Positions 34,801 to 42,935 of a stretch of DNA of 60,000 nt are shown here, piece after piece; position 1 is the stretch's first letter; every line of letters starts with the position of its first letter. The position numbers were made by a program, and so were the translations under genes. Below the pieces are notes generated by a model, which saw only the letters and a list, made by a program, of their open reading frames with translations, did no database searches and was not told where the DNA came from. Source of the DNA: Branchiostoma floridae. Lineage: Eukaryota; Chordata; Leptocardii; Amphioxiformes; Branchiostomatidae. Location of the stretch: assembly GCF_000003815.2 (NCBI RefSeq), contig NC_049985.1, positions 8,706,251-8,766,250 on the forward strand, in the 5' to 3' direction.

Positions 34801-37800
34801 CCACACTAAGTGATCAACGTTTCAGCTCTTAGACACGCAGTGTTTTACGGAATGCATACCAATTGTACTAGTACTGGGTTCATATGTTTTACGGAGTACG
34901 TTGTACAGACGATCGTTACTTAATTGCATGGCCAAGGTCTGGCCAACGCCTCTCGCCCTGCTAGTTGGACTCCCACAGACTGAATTACGGTGATTGAAAC
35001 CTATAAAGCGAGAATTAGTGCAGGGTAGGGTTTTGGTGTTCAGCTGGATGGGATGATTTCTAAAAATCTATTAAGATATCGTAGGAAGATATTCGGAACT
35101 GCCCCTGGTGTGTCTTTCCTTGGTAATACAGAAGAACTTTCGGTTTTCTACCCCGTGTTCTTGACAAGCTATGGTAACGCTGGGTGGTGAATAGCGCTTG
35201 TGCTCGGGCAGAAGTGACAAACGTTTGAACCATCTATGAGCTTTCTTTCGAACTCCAGGATCTAGAGTCGATTCCATATTACCGAGAGGGTGTTTCTTGC
35301 CTTTTGTTCCAACATTTTGGAAATCTTTGTAACAATCTAACTGTGATAAGTAACTGTTTAGAACTATTCATAACATCTATGTGACGTTCTAAATATTTCT
35401 ATAGTATTCAAACATGTTAGAAACATTTCTAACATCAAATACATTATTTCTGTTAGTTTCTAAACTGTTCCAACATAGATGCATCATTTGTGATCACATG
35501 TTCGAACATGGAAACAATATGATGAAACTGGGTCAGTGGGCTGGGAAGAGGGCAATTCACACATCCCTGCCAAGTGCAGGAAATTATGTCTGTCTGCCAC
35601 CTTCTCACAAAAGACTCACCATTGTATACTAAAGAACATCTAAAAATACAAGAGCCAAACAAAGGACCAAGCTTAGCAGCTTTGTTTATGGGGTCAATAA
35701 AAGTTTTTATGGAGGGAAAAAATGACACAAAATGTTGGAACATGTTGGAACAGTAACAAAAACACATAGATGTTTGAAAATTGTTCTAAATAAAGAGATA
35801 ATTATATCATTACTTTCCCAAATGTTCCAACAAATATAAAAAGGTTCAAACATGTTTAAACTTTCATTTTGAAATGTTGGAACAATTTCGAACTTAAGTG
35901 ACAGAAATGTTCTTTTACTCAAAATAGTTCAACCTTATTACAAATATTATTTCAAAACCATCTCGGTGACTTGGAATTGACTCTACTGTAGGAGCATTTC
36001 GTTCAGTTACAGCCTTTGAAACAAGTCAAGAAAGGATGAATGAATAAATTCATCAGTTTTGACCTGTGCATAACTTTGACGAAGACCTACGTAATAGTTT
36101 GTTAATTATGCAAATTAGATCTTTGTTTTCATGATTCGCGAGACAAATTCATATTCCAACTGCTTGAAATGACAGGAAATTTATTCTAATGTTCATTACA
36201 AATGTGAATTTGAAAGATACACATATGATTATGAATAATACAAATTATGACACAATTTTCATAATTGTCAAATTATGGAATATTGCTACTAGTAACACAT
36301 GTAGGTTTAGACAGATAAACAGCATCTGACATAAATCATGTTAATCTGGACATTCAGATTTGTGAGCAGGTATATCATATTTTACGCAAATCAGGTGATT
36401 TCCATAGCTACTAATATCATTACGTGGTGATGGTATGGGGTCGTTGAACTCTTTTTGATATCATTTTCCGCTGTGCTTCCTTGAAACCTTGTGAATTTGA
36501 TTCCTGACGAATTTAGTTCTGATGAAAGGTTGGTTATGTCCCTCTTCATCTGTCCACATACACAACAGAGAATATATATAGCGATAACGATGCATATGGC
36601 AAGAAAAAGAAATCTACAAACATGGATTTCTTCTGAAATGACGAACACATATCGCCGATCGACTGACAGAAAGTTAAGCTGTACAAATCGAAGCTAACCG
36701 TTGATGTGGTGACCAATCTGTGGTGACGCAATGTCATAGTGATATCGATGCACTTAGACGTACCCAGGCTGTTTTGCCCATGCCCTAACGGGCTCCTTAC
36801 TCCGAACCAAACGTCCATTAAAAGGGGGCAACAGCAAAGGCAGCTTAGAGTCATGCTTATATCCTGACCCAGGGTACTTTGTCATGCAAGTCACAGTTTC
36901 CATAATGGCTCATGCTTTTCCTTGTCCTCGGGACCGTATCAACGTTTATATCACCTAATCTTCAGCTATCAACCAACTCCCCAATATACAATACTGTAAA
37001 TCTGGAACACAGTTAAAGTTTATATAAGAGGACCTTATGGAAAACGATGAAACGGGAAACCAGGCGGAATCACTTGCAGTAAAATTTAACGTTAATATCT
37101 CATAAGAACGTCTGTTGATAGTTGTCGGCGCCGCATAAATCTAATTCTAACCTCGAAGACACGTTTGTATGCCGCCAGTATACACATAATTCTCTTTATT
37201 CATTCCACGTCAGCTTAACATACTGTGCACCAATAGTGACGATCTTTTCGGATGTTCTGACACACCTCCTCGTGGTGCCGTGTTCTCTCTGCAGAAAAAG
37301 ATCAAGTCACCCCAATTAAAAACTCATCCCCTTAAGATGCGATGCGCTGTAAACCCATTTGCCGAGGCAGATTGCACCGTGAGCCTCTCTGGCCTTTAGC
37401 CCACCTCCAACGAGTGAAGAATGCCTGAAAACGTCTTCATCGCATCTAAAGCACGACGCGGCCAGATGGTACCAAAGGTTGGAGAGATCATTTGTTTGCA
37501 AAACTGGCGAGACGTGTCATAGTACATTTGATATTCTCAGTGAAAACTTAGCCAGCCTGTATGATATCTTCTCAACACAGCCAAAGCCCCCGGTAGACAT
37601 AGAGAAAGATATCTATGTAAACAACCCTCGCCCCCGCACATCGGCCCAGAGAAACATTAATCCTGTTCTGAACTATAGAATATGGATATGCACAAGAACT
37701 GTTTTTGTTATACTAGTCTTGACATGCTTGCTTGTGGTAACAGGATATTAATCCCCATGATCGGCGTGGAGAGAGGAATTTGAAATGAATAGCAAAACAG

Positions 37801-38526
37801 GCTCGGTACAACACCCACTAGCTATAGTGCGACGTGGGTACATTAATCGTACATGTACATAAATTTCAACCACGGCACCGACTGGCATATTAAGGTTTAC
37901 TCTAGACCTTTATCTTGTATTTTGTATAATAGTTGTTGCCATACCATGTACCGTGTACACTTGCCGTACAATAAAGTTAATTCATTCATTCAATAAAGTT
38001 TATTAATTTGTGCGGGTCATGCTTGTGCGTGTATAAATTTTTTACTTTAATCAAAGATTCCTTCGACCGCAAACTTCATCCAAGTCCAAAATGTCCGTAC
38101 GAACTTATGTGCACAAGTGTGGAACCCCCTAAGACAGGTATTTCGTTATTAAGGAAGCTGCATTTTGTACAACATACACACAGCTACCATAGGAATGGAT
38201 TAACTTTATAGTTCGCATCTTGAGTGCTCTAAAGGGTATTTCATTCCAGTTGAGAATGTATATGTATAAACTAGTACCCCATGAATATGCAATTAAAAAT
38301 CATTGATTTAAAGAAAAATATCTAAATAGAATGAGGAGAAAATGTCGCAGCTGGACTCAAATAACAATTTAAGACAAAGTGCGTTAGAAAAGAAATCTTA
38401 ATGACCATAACAGTTTCCATGTTCGTAGACAAAGAAAGCATAAAAATGCTCACCGTATGCACTGCCGCCTGACGCGATAATGCCCAATGCTGTTGTCAGA
38501 AGGAGGACCCGTACAAGCTGTGCCAT
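16477..38526 (-). CDS. Gene B: relaxin receptor-like LRR GPCR (type C LGR), complete, 19 coding exons, 937 aa
   Basis: Joined exons give an open frame of 937 codons plus stop. The product has a signal peptide (1 to about 22), an LDLa module (about 32-73), a linker starting Gly-Asp-Asn (74-112), an LRR cap (113-148), ten LRRs (149-389), a hinge and TM1 (390-466), TM2-TM6 (468-674), TM7 with NPILY (693-697) and a tail of about 240 residues ending VTAV. LDLa plus ten LRRs plus seven helices is the layout of RXFP1/RXFP2, plasma-membrane receptors for relaxin-type peptides. The tail is much longer than in vertebrate RXFPs as I know them. The first intron is 10.7 kb; the signal exon is joined to the rest on phase and logic only. 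Gene A is its convergent paralogue. The family call is firm; the ligand is unknown. Confidence 0.88.
17306..17401 (-). CDS. Gene B exon 18: tail segment
   Basis: The 96-nt exon lies between cctgctag and gtaatt. It contains VTTTGGNSTCITGPTSSSQ followed by LGYPLRPLRAYR. The YPLRPLRxYR block is shared with gene A. Confidence 0.82.
17559..18136 (-). mobile_element. Internally deleted mariner-like element (578 bp) with 39-bp terminal inverted repeats
   Basis: Both ends start CGAGGGGCGTTCAAGAAGTA and match inverted for about 39 bp (17559-17597 and 18098-18136). TA duplications flank it (17557-17558, 18137-18138). A - strand frame at 17974-17654 encodes the mariner-type helix-turn-helix (ECRAVIRFLYLKGR, DEIKETYGDD, VKRWHCEFKHGR, PRPGRPSSAIDEASV) and then ends without the DDD catalytic domain. 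Full mariners are about 1.3 kb, so most of the catalytic part is deleted. It sits in a gene B intron. Confidence 0.92.
17654..17974 (-). pseudogene. Truncated mariner transposase, N-terminal DNA-binding part
   Basis: The 106-residue frame keeps the HTH and the GRP-rich hinge (PRPGRPSS), then runs into unrelated-looking sequence (about residue 80 onward) where the internal deletion joins. No catalytic Asp triad is present, so it cannot transpose by itself. The HTH may still bind mariner ends if expressed, which is speculation. Confidence 0.85.
18431..18592 (-). CDS. Gene B exon 17: TM7 and proximal tail
   Basis: The 162-nt exon lies between actatag and gtgagt. It encodes YAWIVVFVLPINSAVNPILY and a helix-8-like TFTTILDHMVKG, then PLSCGPEV. 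The Cys is a possible palmitoylation site. Confidence 0.93.
18593..19008. other. Intron of gene B, nothing recognised
   Basis: No exon or clear repeat was found between TM7 and TM6 of gene B. Confidence 0.5.
19009..19632 (-). CDS. Gene B exon 16: TM2 to TM6
   Basis: The 624-nt exon lies between tttccacag and gtcggt, an unusual but GT donor. It encodes TM2 (SDLIMGVYLL), TM3 ending SVERFLCVVFP, loop 2 (FYGSNGVCFPLHLHEP), TM5, and TM6 with WLP. Loop 2 and the TM3 end are identical to gene A at the residues quoted. Confidence 0.93.
19855..20084 (-). CDS. Gene B exon 15: hinge and TM1
   Basis: The 230-nt exon lies between cataaag and gtatgt. It encodes YFSKFQYCGFTPHVRSC, SDGISSFEDLLANVVLR and TM1 with TCTGNTGV. 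It aligns with the gene A exon without gaps. Confidence 0.93.
20356..20427 (-). CDS. Gene B exon 14: LRR10
   Basis: The 72-nt exon lies between ttacacag and gtgagt and reads DLSGLEITNISLSTFEGL and then PCLEY. It pairs with gene A LRR10. Confidence 0.85.
20654..20725 (-). CDS. Gene B exon 13: LRR9
   Basis: The 72-nt exon lies between tctctcag and gtaagt and reads NLSWNPMTELSADLFVDI and then PYLQSL. It pairs with gene A LRR9. Confidence 0.85.
20726..21467. other. Intron of gene B, nothing recognised
   Basis: No LRR-like exon was found between LRR9 and LRR8, in keeping with the one-to-one match to gene A. Confidence 0.5.
21468..21539 (-). CDS. Gene B exon 12: LRR8
   Basis: The 72-nt exon lies between cactttag and gtgagt and reads SLGANRIQSLPSDIFWNV and then SDLNHL. 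It pairs with gene A LRR8. Confidence 0.85.
22000..22066 (+). mobile_element. LINE 3'-end tail
   Basis: The sequence ends GCACAATAAAGGTCTTCATT followed by more CATT units, as in the other tails in this window. It lies in the intron between LRR8 and LRR7 of gene B, antisense to the gene. Confidence 0.5.
22250..22321 (-). CDS. Gene B exon 11: LRR7
   Basis: The 72-nt exon lies between tcctgcag and gtaggt and reads FLDYNNITRVLPETFSGL and then NRLAD. It pairs with gene A LRR7. Confidence 0.85.
22640..22711 (-). CDS. Gene B exon 10: LRR6
   Basis: The 72-nt exon lies between ttccacag and gtaagt and reads ELERNSISSIGPETLQGC and then QVLTV. Its Gly-Cys matches gene A LRR6 (FIGCG). It fixes the expected length of that exon at 72 nt. 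Confidence 0.85.
22911..22985 (-). CDS. Gene B exon 9: LRR5 (25-residue repeat with Cys)
   Basis: The 75-nt exon lies between tcaatcag and gtgagt and reads EMEENLLDERSLRVLCQDL and then PTVEWL. It shares the extra codon and the conserved Cys with gene A LRR5. Confidence 0.85.
23067..23125. repeat. (CA)n microsatellite
   Basis: Nearly pure CA dinucleotides for about 58 bp, in the intron between LRR5 and LRR4 of gene B. Confidence 0.95.
23187..23277. repeat. (TTCA)n microsatellite
   Basis: A TTCA tetranucleotide is repeated about 22 times. It may be the expanded tail of a LINE 3' end, but no CAATAAAG precedes it. Confidence 0.95.
23362..23433 (-). CDS. Gene B exon 8: LRR4
   Basis: The 72-nt exon lies between cattccag and gtaagg and reads GLEGNRLSAILPGALAGP and then ERLHWL. 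It pairs with gene A LRR4. Position, phase and length all fit. Confidence 0.8.
24181..24252 (-). CDS. Gene B exon 7: LRR3
   Basis: The 72-nt exon lies between cttctgtag and gtgagt and reads FLGYNELTSIKPGTLANL and then LNLEWL. It pairs with gene A LRR3. Confidence 0.85.
24338..24411. mobile_element. Hairpin-forming repeat
   Basis: Arms at 24338-24365 (CAGACGTTTCA...CACTATCT) and 24386-24411 (AGATAGTGG...GAAACGTCTG) pair over about 26 bp with small mismatches around a 20-nt loop. It looks like the terminal fold of a foldback or MITE element. Confidence 0.55.
24957..25016 (-). pseudogene. Possible decayed extra LRR exon inside gene B
   Basis: Between an acceptor-like cacaccag and a good donor gtaagt lie 60 nt ending ISFERTPNLHP, like the second half of an LRR. 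The first half has an in-frame TGA and is about 12 nt short of the 72-nt norm, although another frame reads LHVNDI. It lies between the LRR2 and LRR3 exons. Gene B has ten good repeats without it, so it looks like a relic of an eleventh. Chance resemblance is not excluded. Confidence 0.35.
25845..25872. repeat. (AAAC)n and (TA)n simple repeats
   Basis: A run of AAAC units (25816-25841) is followed by about 14 TA dinucleotides. Confidence 0.9.
25940..26011 (-). CDS. Gene B exon 6: LRR2
   Basis: The 72-nt exon lies between tttttag and gtaagt and reads NLKWNKITYIEVFVFAGL and then QNLQKL. It pairs with gene A LRR2. Confidence 0.85.
26443..26514 (-). CDS. Gene B exon 5: LRR1
   Basis: The 72-nt exon lies between taacacag and gtaagt and reads FLQVNNLGVLRGQPFENL and then TDLQTL. 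It pairs with gene A LRR1 (YLQDNNIKRLPDFSF). Confidence 0.85.
26723..26834 (-). CDS. Gene B exon 4: LRR N-terminal cap
   Basis: The 112-nt exon lies between gtttcag and gtgaga. It reads LATVPLSCSCAQNTSLRC, then EAQNITQVPQDIPVQVTR. It is the same length and phase as in gene A; the split first codon gives Glu. Confidence 0.88.
27082..27195 (-). CDS. Gene B exon 3: LDLa-LRR linker
   Basis: The 114-nt exon lies between tttcccag and gtaggt. With the split Gly codon it opens GDNTIAEEFDLKWGEFDED and ends FELPLC. RXFP1/2 linkers open with GDxxGWxxxF. The GD is kept here, but the Gly-Trp pair is absent and Phe is one position early. Confidence 0.8.
27598..27744 (-). CDS. Gene B exon 2: LDL-receptor class A module
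   Basis: The 147-nt exon lies between atttcag and gtaaat. It reads CPVGEFHCGNMTKCVPQELQ, then CDGHDDCGNNEDEMFC: six Cys in LDLa spacing with the acidic calcium-binding end. An extra Cys precedes the module (HCREPSLC). In RXFP1/2 this N-terminal module is required for signalling rather than for primary hormone binding. Confidence 0.93.
28866..28925 (+). mobile_element. Dispersed repeat fragment
   Basis: The block GGAGGTATTGTTTTCGGTGT followed by a TGTC-rich run resembles the start of the repeat at 51745 (GGAGGTTATATTTT then a TGTCTGTGTG run). The two appear to be related heads of a repeat family. Confidence 0.4.
35128..35229 (+). mobile_element. Fragment of the 51.7-kb repeat family
   Basis: The stretch ACTTTCGGTTTTCTAC...GTGTTCTTGACAAGCTATGG...GCGCTTGTGCTCGGGCAGAA aligns in order with 51926-52025 (ACTTCCGGTTTTGCTA...GTGTTCTGAACATGCTATGG...GCTCTTGTGCTCAGAAAGAA). 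It abuts the MITE at 35265. Confidence 0.6.
35265..35983. mobile_element. TA-flanked MITE, copy 2 (719 bp)
   Basis: The ends GAGTCGATTCCA and TGGAATTGACTC are the same as in copy 1, with TA on both sides (35263-35264, 35984-35985). The interior repeats a gttggaac/gttccaac-like unit in both orientations, so the element can fold on itself. It shares cagtgggctgggaaga and CAATTCACACATCC with copy 1. Confidence 0.8.
37900..37998 (+). mobile_element. LINE 3'-untranslated end
   Basis: The block CCATACCATGTACCGTGTAC followed by CAATAAAGTTAATTCATTC matches the end at 48663-48700 (CCATACATTGTACCGTGTAC, CAATAAAGTT). Both look like 3' ends of one LINE family. Confidence 0.65.
38454..38526 (-). CDS. Gene B exon 1: start codon and signal peptide
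   Basis: ATG at 38526 opens MAQLVRVLLLTTALGIIASG and then GSAY, a good secretory signal. The donor gtgagc follows after one extra nucleotide, the phase the LDLa exon needs. Assignment to gene B across a 10.7-kb intron is an inference; no competing signal exon in the right phase was seen nearer. Confidence 0.65.
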
Positions 38527-40726
38527 TGCCTCGTCTGGTCTAAGAAAACAACAACGAACCAACGGGTCAAGTACTGTCGTATTCGTGTCGATGGTGGTTT
38601 GTCCACTACTGATGCAGCAGCAACAATTGGAAAAATGCATCCAATGATGTGTTGACATGAATGTGATTAACATGTTTTAATTACAAAATAATGGTCAATG
38701 CGCCAACATCGGAGTAATGTGCCTCATATATAGGTCACCCTCATGTCCGAAATATTCCAGCTCTTCGTAGAACTGTTCACAGCTATAGCTTAGGTCAAGA
38801 GATGGTCATAATTACCTGTTATATTTTCTAGTACGGACGTGGAACTCATTGCGTACAGAATGCAACAGGATTCTCTAACTCTAACATATTTGCTATAAAA
38901 CAGGCTGATTTATCACAAGGTTGCAACAGGTCTATCTACCAACGAATACAGACCATGAGATCCGCAAATCCGCCGCAGCTGAAGAGATACAAACTGGATA
39001 TTGACTACCAGTTGCGGACGCCTTGCTGACAGGTGGCTGATGGATTTGACAGTACCTACCAGCTTGTGTGGCTCCAACAGGTCCCCTTGCTCGTTACATT
39101 TCCGTTGTCCTGTCAGAGTTGTCACTCCTTATCGTCTGTCCTGCCAAAGAAACCGGATGTATATCTCAGTAGGTTCATCACTGGGAGCTAACGCAGCACC
39201 AGGGGTTTATCTCCTGGTGTTGCAACACGTCAGTCGGTGGTTATGTTACCGCAGCTAAACATTCATCACCATGGACACACACACGTCGGGGGGACATGCG
39301 CCGCGTGGTGCACGATATAATTACTTACTCAAGGAAATGATTAGGAGACTGTAAACATGTTATCTAGGACTGATGAATACATGGAAGAAATTTATTGTAT
39401 AGTCATGGGCTCAAGTTACAGGTCATCTATCGAATATATATCAATAATAAGATTGTACATGCATTACATATTGTAATACCGTTAGGATGAAGGGATGGAG
39501 GGAGGGATACGCATGGGCTATTATTTGGGTTCTTCATCTTTGCGGTGGTATCTCTTGATGTATCTTAACATAAATGCTCATTTCATCGGGGTGTCCTGTC
39601 GATATGTCAAGACAGAAATTACAAGAAAACAGCTTAGATGTGTCTCAACACGCATGTTTGCAAGATTATCACAATTGCAGCCTTCTTTTACTACTTTGTA
39701 TAATAATTTTTATTATTTTAGAATTGTCATATAGACGGTCTTTGCTTGTAATCGAACGTTTGCTTTAAGCTAGATTCTGCACAATGTAGTCTAAAGTGCA
39801 CAATTGACAGCAGAAGACGATACCATGGACTTCAGTACTAGCGTTCATGGAATGAATCAAAGAAATTGAATAAACTCCTCTGAAGATGAAACAAACGGTA
39901 TCCGATCAAAGAACGAAAAAAACAAAGAGTTAACATTTGGTTTATAACGAATGTCTGCCTGTAGGGAAGGAAAACTGCGGGAGAGAATTGCGGCATGAAT
40001 GCAAGCAGCGAGTTTCACTTTAACCTTCCAAAGAAAAGAGGCTGGTCGAACTTTGATCTTGCCATATAGAGAGTTGTTCCTCACTATGATATTTCATGAG
40101 TCTGCTGCAAAAACATGAAGTCAAACACATTAATCATCTCTCGCCTTTGTTGGTGTTCTTTATCATCGGCGCGGTCACAAGTGCACTCGGCGTAGGTTGT
40201 CTTACGATTTTGATGTCGTAGCATTTCTAATAAGAATGTGACAGATTCAAATACGGCTGGATTTTTGCACAACACATACTCAACTATGTTGAGAATACCA
40301 TCAGTTTACGATCGTGCGACGCATGCAGTCTGGCCCCATCTTCAAGTGTACGTGCACATTGCGGTCACGATGTTAATGCATGAAGTGTACCTGAAAATTG
40401 AATGTTTTGCAAAATTGAGTCCTTTGGAAGAACACACCATGCCATTGTTTCAACGTCCCTTACAATCACATGTTGCCCCTATAGGCCAGGTGCAGAGTGG
40501 CTTTTGTGGATTAACCAACCTCAGTTCAAGGTATTGTGCCATGGTAGATTCATCATTATCATTCAGTGTTTTCCGCCTCTGGTATTCATCTTTTCCATTA
40601 GAATCCACTGTCTGCTACATCACTTTACCTGTAGTTTCTTTCCTGACCTGTAATACATCCTTAGGGAATCCCTTCTAATGCTAACGTCACATTTGCACAA
40701 AGGGGCCCGGCCGGGTAGGTTAGTGG
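38527..40726. other. Upstream flank of gene B, no gene recognised
   Basis: The stretch should contain the gene B promoter and any 5' untranslated exon. I see no clear TATA box, CpG island or coding exon. Confidence 0.4.
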
Positions 40727-41230
40727 CTGAATTGTTGCACTTTCGGGCGGGACCCCGTGAGACCCCCCGCGGCTGCCGGGATATTTTGGGGCTCGGGCGG
40801 GGCCCCGGTTGATTCTAAGTCGGACTTAAAAACAACCGGGCCCCGGGCAGGAAAATACGCCGAATCAAAGCCGTCAACCAATCGTGAACACACCGACAGG
40901 GTCCCCTACAGTACCTGCCCTGTGCCCGCCCGGTACCCCGACGGTACTCGACGGTACAGGCCCAACCTTCTTGCATTACAAACTATTGCATCCGTTGTGT
41001 CATCCCGGAACACCGCCAGGGCCGCTGACGGGTCCCTTGGTCATCAAACAGGACAATTTGGGCCATGGTCACATTTCCACATAGGGACCCTGGCGGGTAA
41101 TTTACGGACTGTTTTGGGGCTCTTCCGGTCGGGGTCCTGCTGGTCTCCCAGCGGCTGCCGGGTTATTTTTGGCCTCGGGCGGGGCCCCGGTTGGTTTTAA
41201 GTCGGACTTAAAATGAACCGGGCTCCCGGT
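40727..41230. repeat. GC-rich direct repeat pair
   Basis: Two copies of a block of about 110 bp lie at 40727-40846 and 41107-41230. Each carries GCGGCTGCCGGG, CTCGGGCGGGGCCCCGGTTG and the palindrome TAAGTCGGACTTA, then ends in an ACCGGG block. The intervening DNA is also GC-rich, far above its surroundings. No coding domain was recognised. Confidence 0.7.
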
Positions 41231-41519
41231 GGGGAAATTATTAGGGAAATATCATCAGTAAAAAACTCACTTTCTACTCTTCTCAACGGAAGGTCCCACA
41301 CCCATAAGGACTAAAGGACTAAAAGTCGCAAGAATGTTCTCGCATTTATAGCTTGCTCATCAGCGTATCGTAGACCCGCTTCTACTAGTACTAGTACTAC
41401 GTGGCGCATTTGCAAAAGTCAACGAAGACGAGCCAACCAATGCTTATATACCCCCCCCCCAAATAAAAACAAAAAAAACATGATGGTAGTGGTTCGCGGA
41501 GCGTACGACAGGGACCATA

Positions 41520-41820
41520 CTGTTATCTACTAGGGGTGAATCGGCCGACCCACTGCCAGACCCCTAGGGGGTACCCGTGGACATCCCCAGGGCAGCTCAC
41601 GGTTGCCTGCCGAACATCGAGCGATAAAGGGTTAAAGCATACGACTATTGCACAAAATCCTCCGGAATGCCCACCGGAGCCCCCCGGGACCTCTAACGGG
41701 ACGCGTGAAGAAAAAATGATTTGTGACTATGTGAGCCAATGTCTACCCGGCTTCAGAGCCCGGCCGGGGCCTACATCGGTTAGACACCGCGCGGAAACCC
41801 TGGGTAATGTGACGTAGGCC
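41520..41820. other. Second GC-rich block, unrecognised
   Basis: GC-rich, CCC/GGG-rich DNA akin to the 40.7-kb block in composition. Open frames are low in complexity and match no domain I know. Confidence 0.35.
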
Positions 41821-41867
41821 TAAGCTATGAGAAGACGGAGTACAGGAGGTATCGGCACGAATTATAC

Positions 41868-41970
41868 TCTTGAGCAAACAACAAGCTTCAAATATTTAGG
41901 AAGCAAAATGGCATCAGATAAGTGATTGAAGAAATTTAACAAAAGGATCGCTAAACTCACTAAAATTTTA
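41868..41970 (+). mobile_element. LINE reverse transcriptase remnant (thumb region)
   Basis: The + strand reads EQTTSFKYLGSKMASD, then a stop, then LKKFNKRIAKLTK. This is the YLG motif and following RI block found after the RT palm in non-LTR elements. Confidence 0.6.
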
Positions 41971-42866
41971 TGTGTTCATTATCCTCTTCAGAAGGAAAAG
42001 AGTTAACATGCCCAGAGACGTCAAAACTACATTTTCGCAAAGTTGTTTTGATCCGTTGTCAATCATTGAGAGATTTACATTTGGATGTGCTAGGTTAATT
42101 ACATGCTACCTGGGAATATGCAAAAAAAAACGTTATAGCCAAGCTATATATGAGTTAGCGTCTAATTCAGTGGCAGGTAGCATAAAATTCATTTACAATG
42201 CAAACAATGGTTTATTCTTGGGGTTATGGCAAACCCAGTGGCCACAGAACTAAAACATTTTTGTAAGTTTGGGCCAATGCAAATTTGCCAACTTTTTGTG
42301 ATATTTCTTTGTTTTTACAAACATCAGCTGTTAATCACAACTGTCAAGTATCAATTATATACAGCTCTGGGCAACATGGTAACTGGGCAAAATGGTAACA
42401 CTGTAAAGATTGAAAAAACAAACATTATCGGGACTTTCGATCATTCACACTTCTAGACTAGTCCAAAACCACATCAGCTGCCGCATGGCTTGATGCATTT
42501 GTTGTTCCCACAGCCACTGGTTTTTTTGCAGGGTATACGTAATGACAGCTCACGTGATATGTAGAATGTTCTGTTTAAGATGCTTAAAGTAGCTTAACGC
42601 AAGCAAGACTGTACAGAATGCTAACCAATAGTTTTAAATAATGGTGCCGACGTATTTGCATCGCGTCCGACATTTCTCTGGTCAAGGCTCAAAAATATCT
42701 GGAAAATGTCGATGTTTCTTCAGTTTACAAACAGGATGCAAAGTATGTGTATCTAATTGTCGGCTGATTTTCCCTTTATCTATTATCATTGACGTAATCA
42801 AACATTTTTATTCACATGCTTCCATGTAATGATTCCTTTGCAGAGAGAAGTCCTAATGGGCGGTGT

Positions 42867-42935
42867 CCCGTTACATCCAGGGTTCCGCGGGGCATCATTT
42901 TAGGACCCACACTATTCAAACTATGCGTGAATAAG
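42867..42935 (+). mobile_element. LINE reverse transcriptase remnant (motif B region)
   Basis: The + strand reads PVTSRVPRGIILGPTLFKLC, matching the RT block PVTSGVPQGSVLGPLLF of non-LTR elements. Flanks have no matching frame, so only a scrap survives. Confidence 0.75.

Larger units (their letters stand above)
27745..38453. other. 10.7-kb first intron of gene B
   Basis: No exon joins the LDLa exon to the signal exon. Contents recognised are a dispersed repeat start near 28866, a fragment of the 51.7-kb repeat family (35128-35229), a MITE copy (35265-35983) and a LINE tail (near 37940). An open - strand stretch at 36632-36495 encodes a transmembrane-like segment. The rest is AT-rich with no signal I can support. 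Confidence 0.5.
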
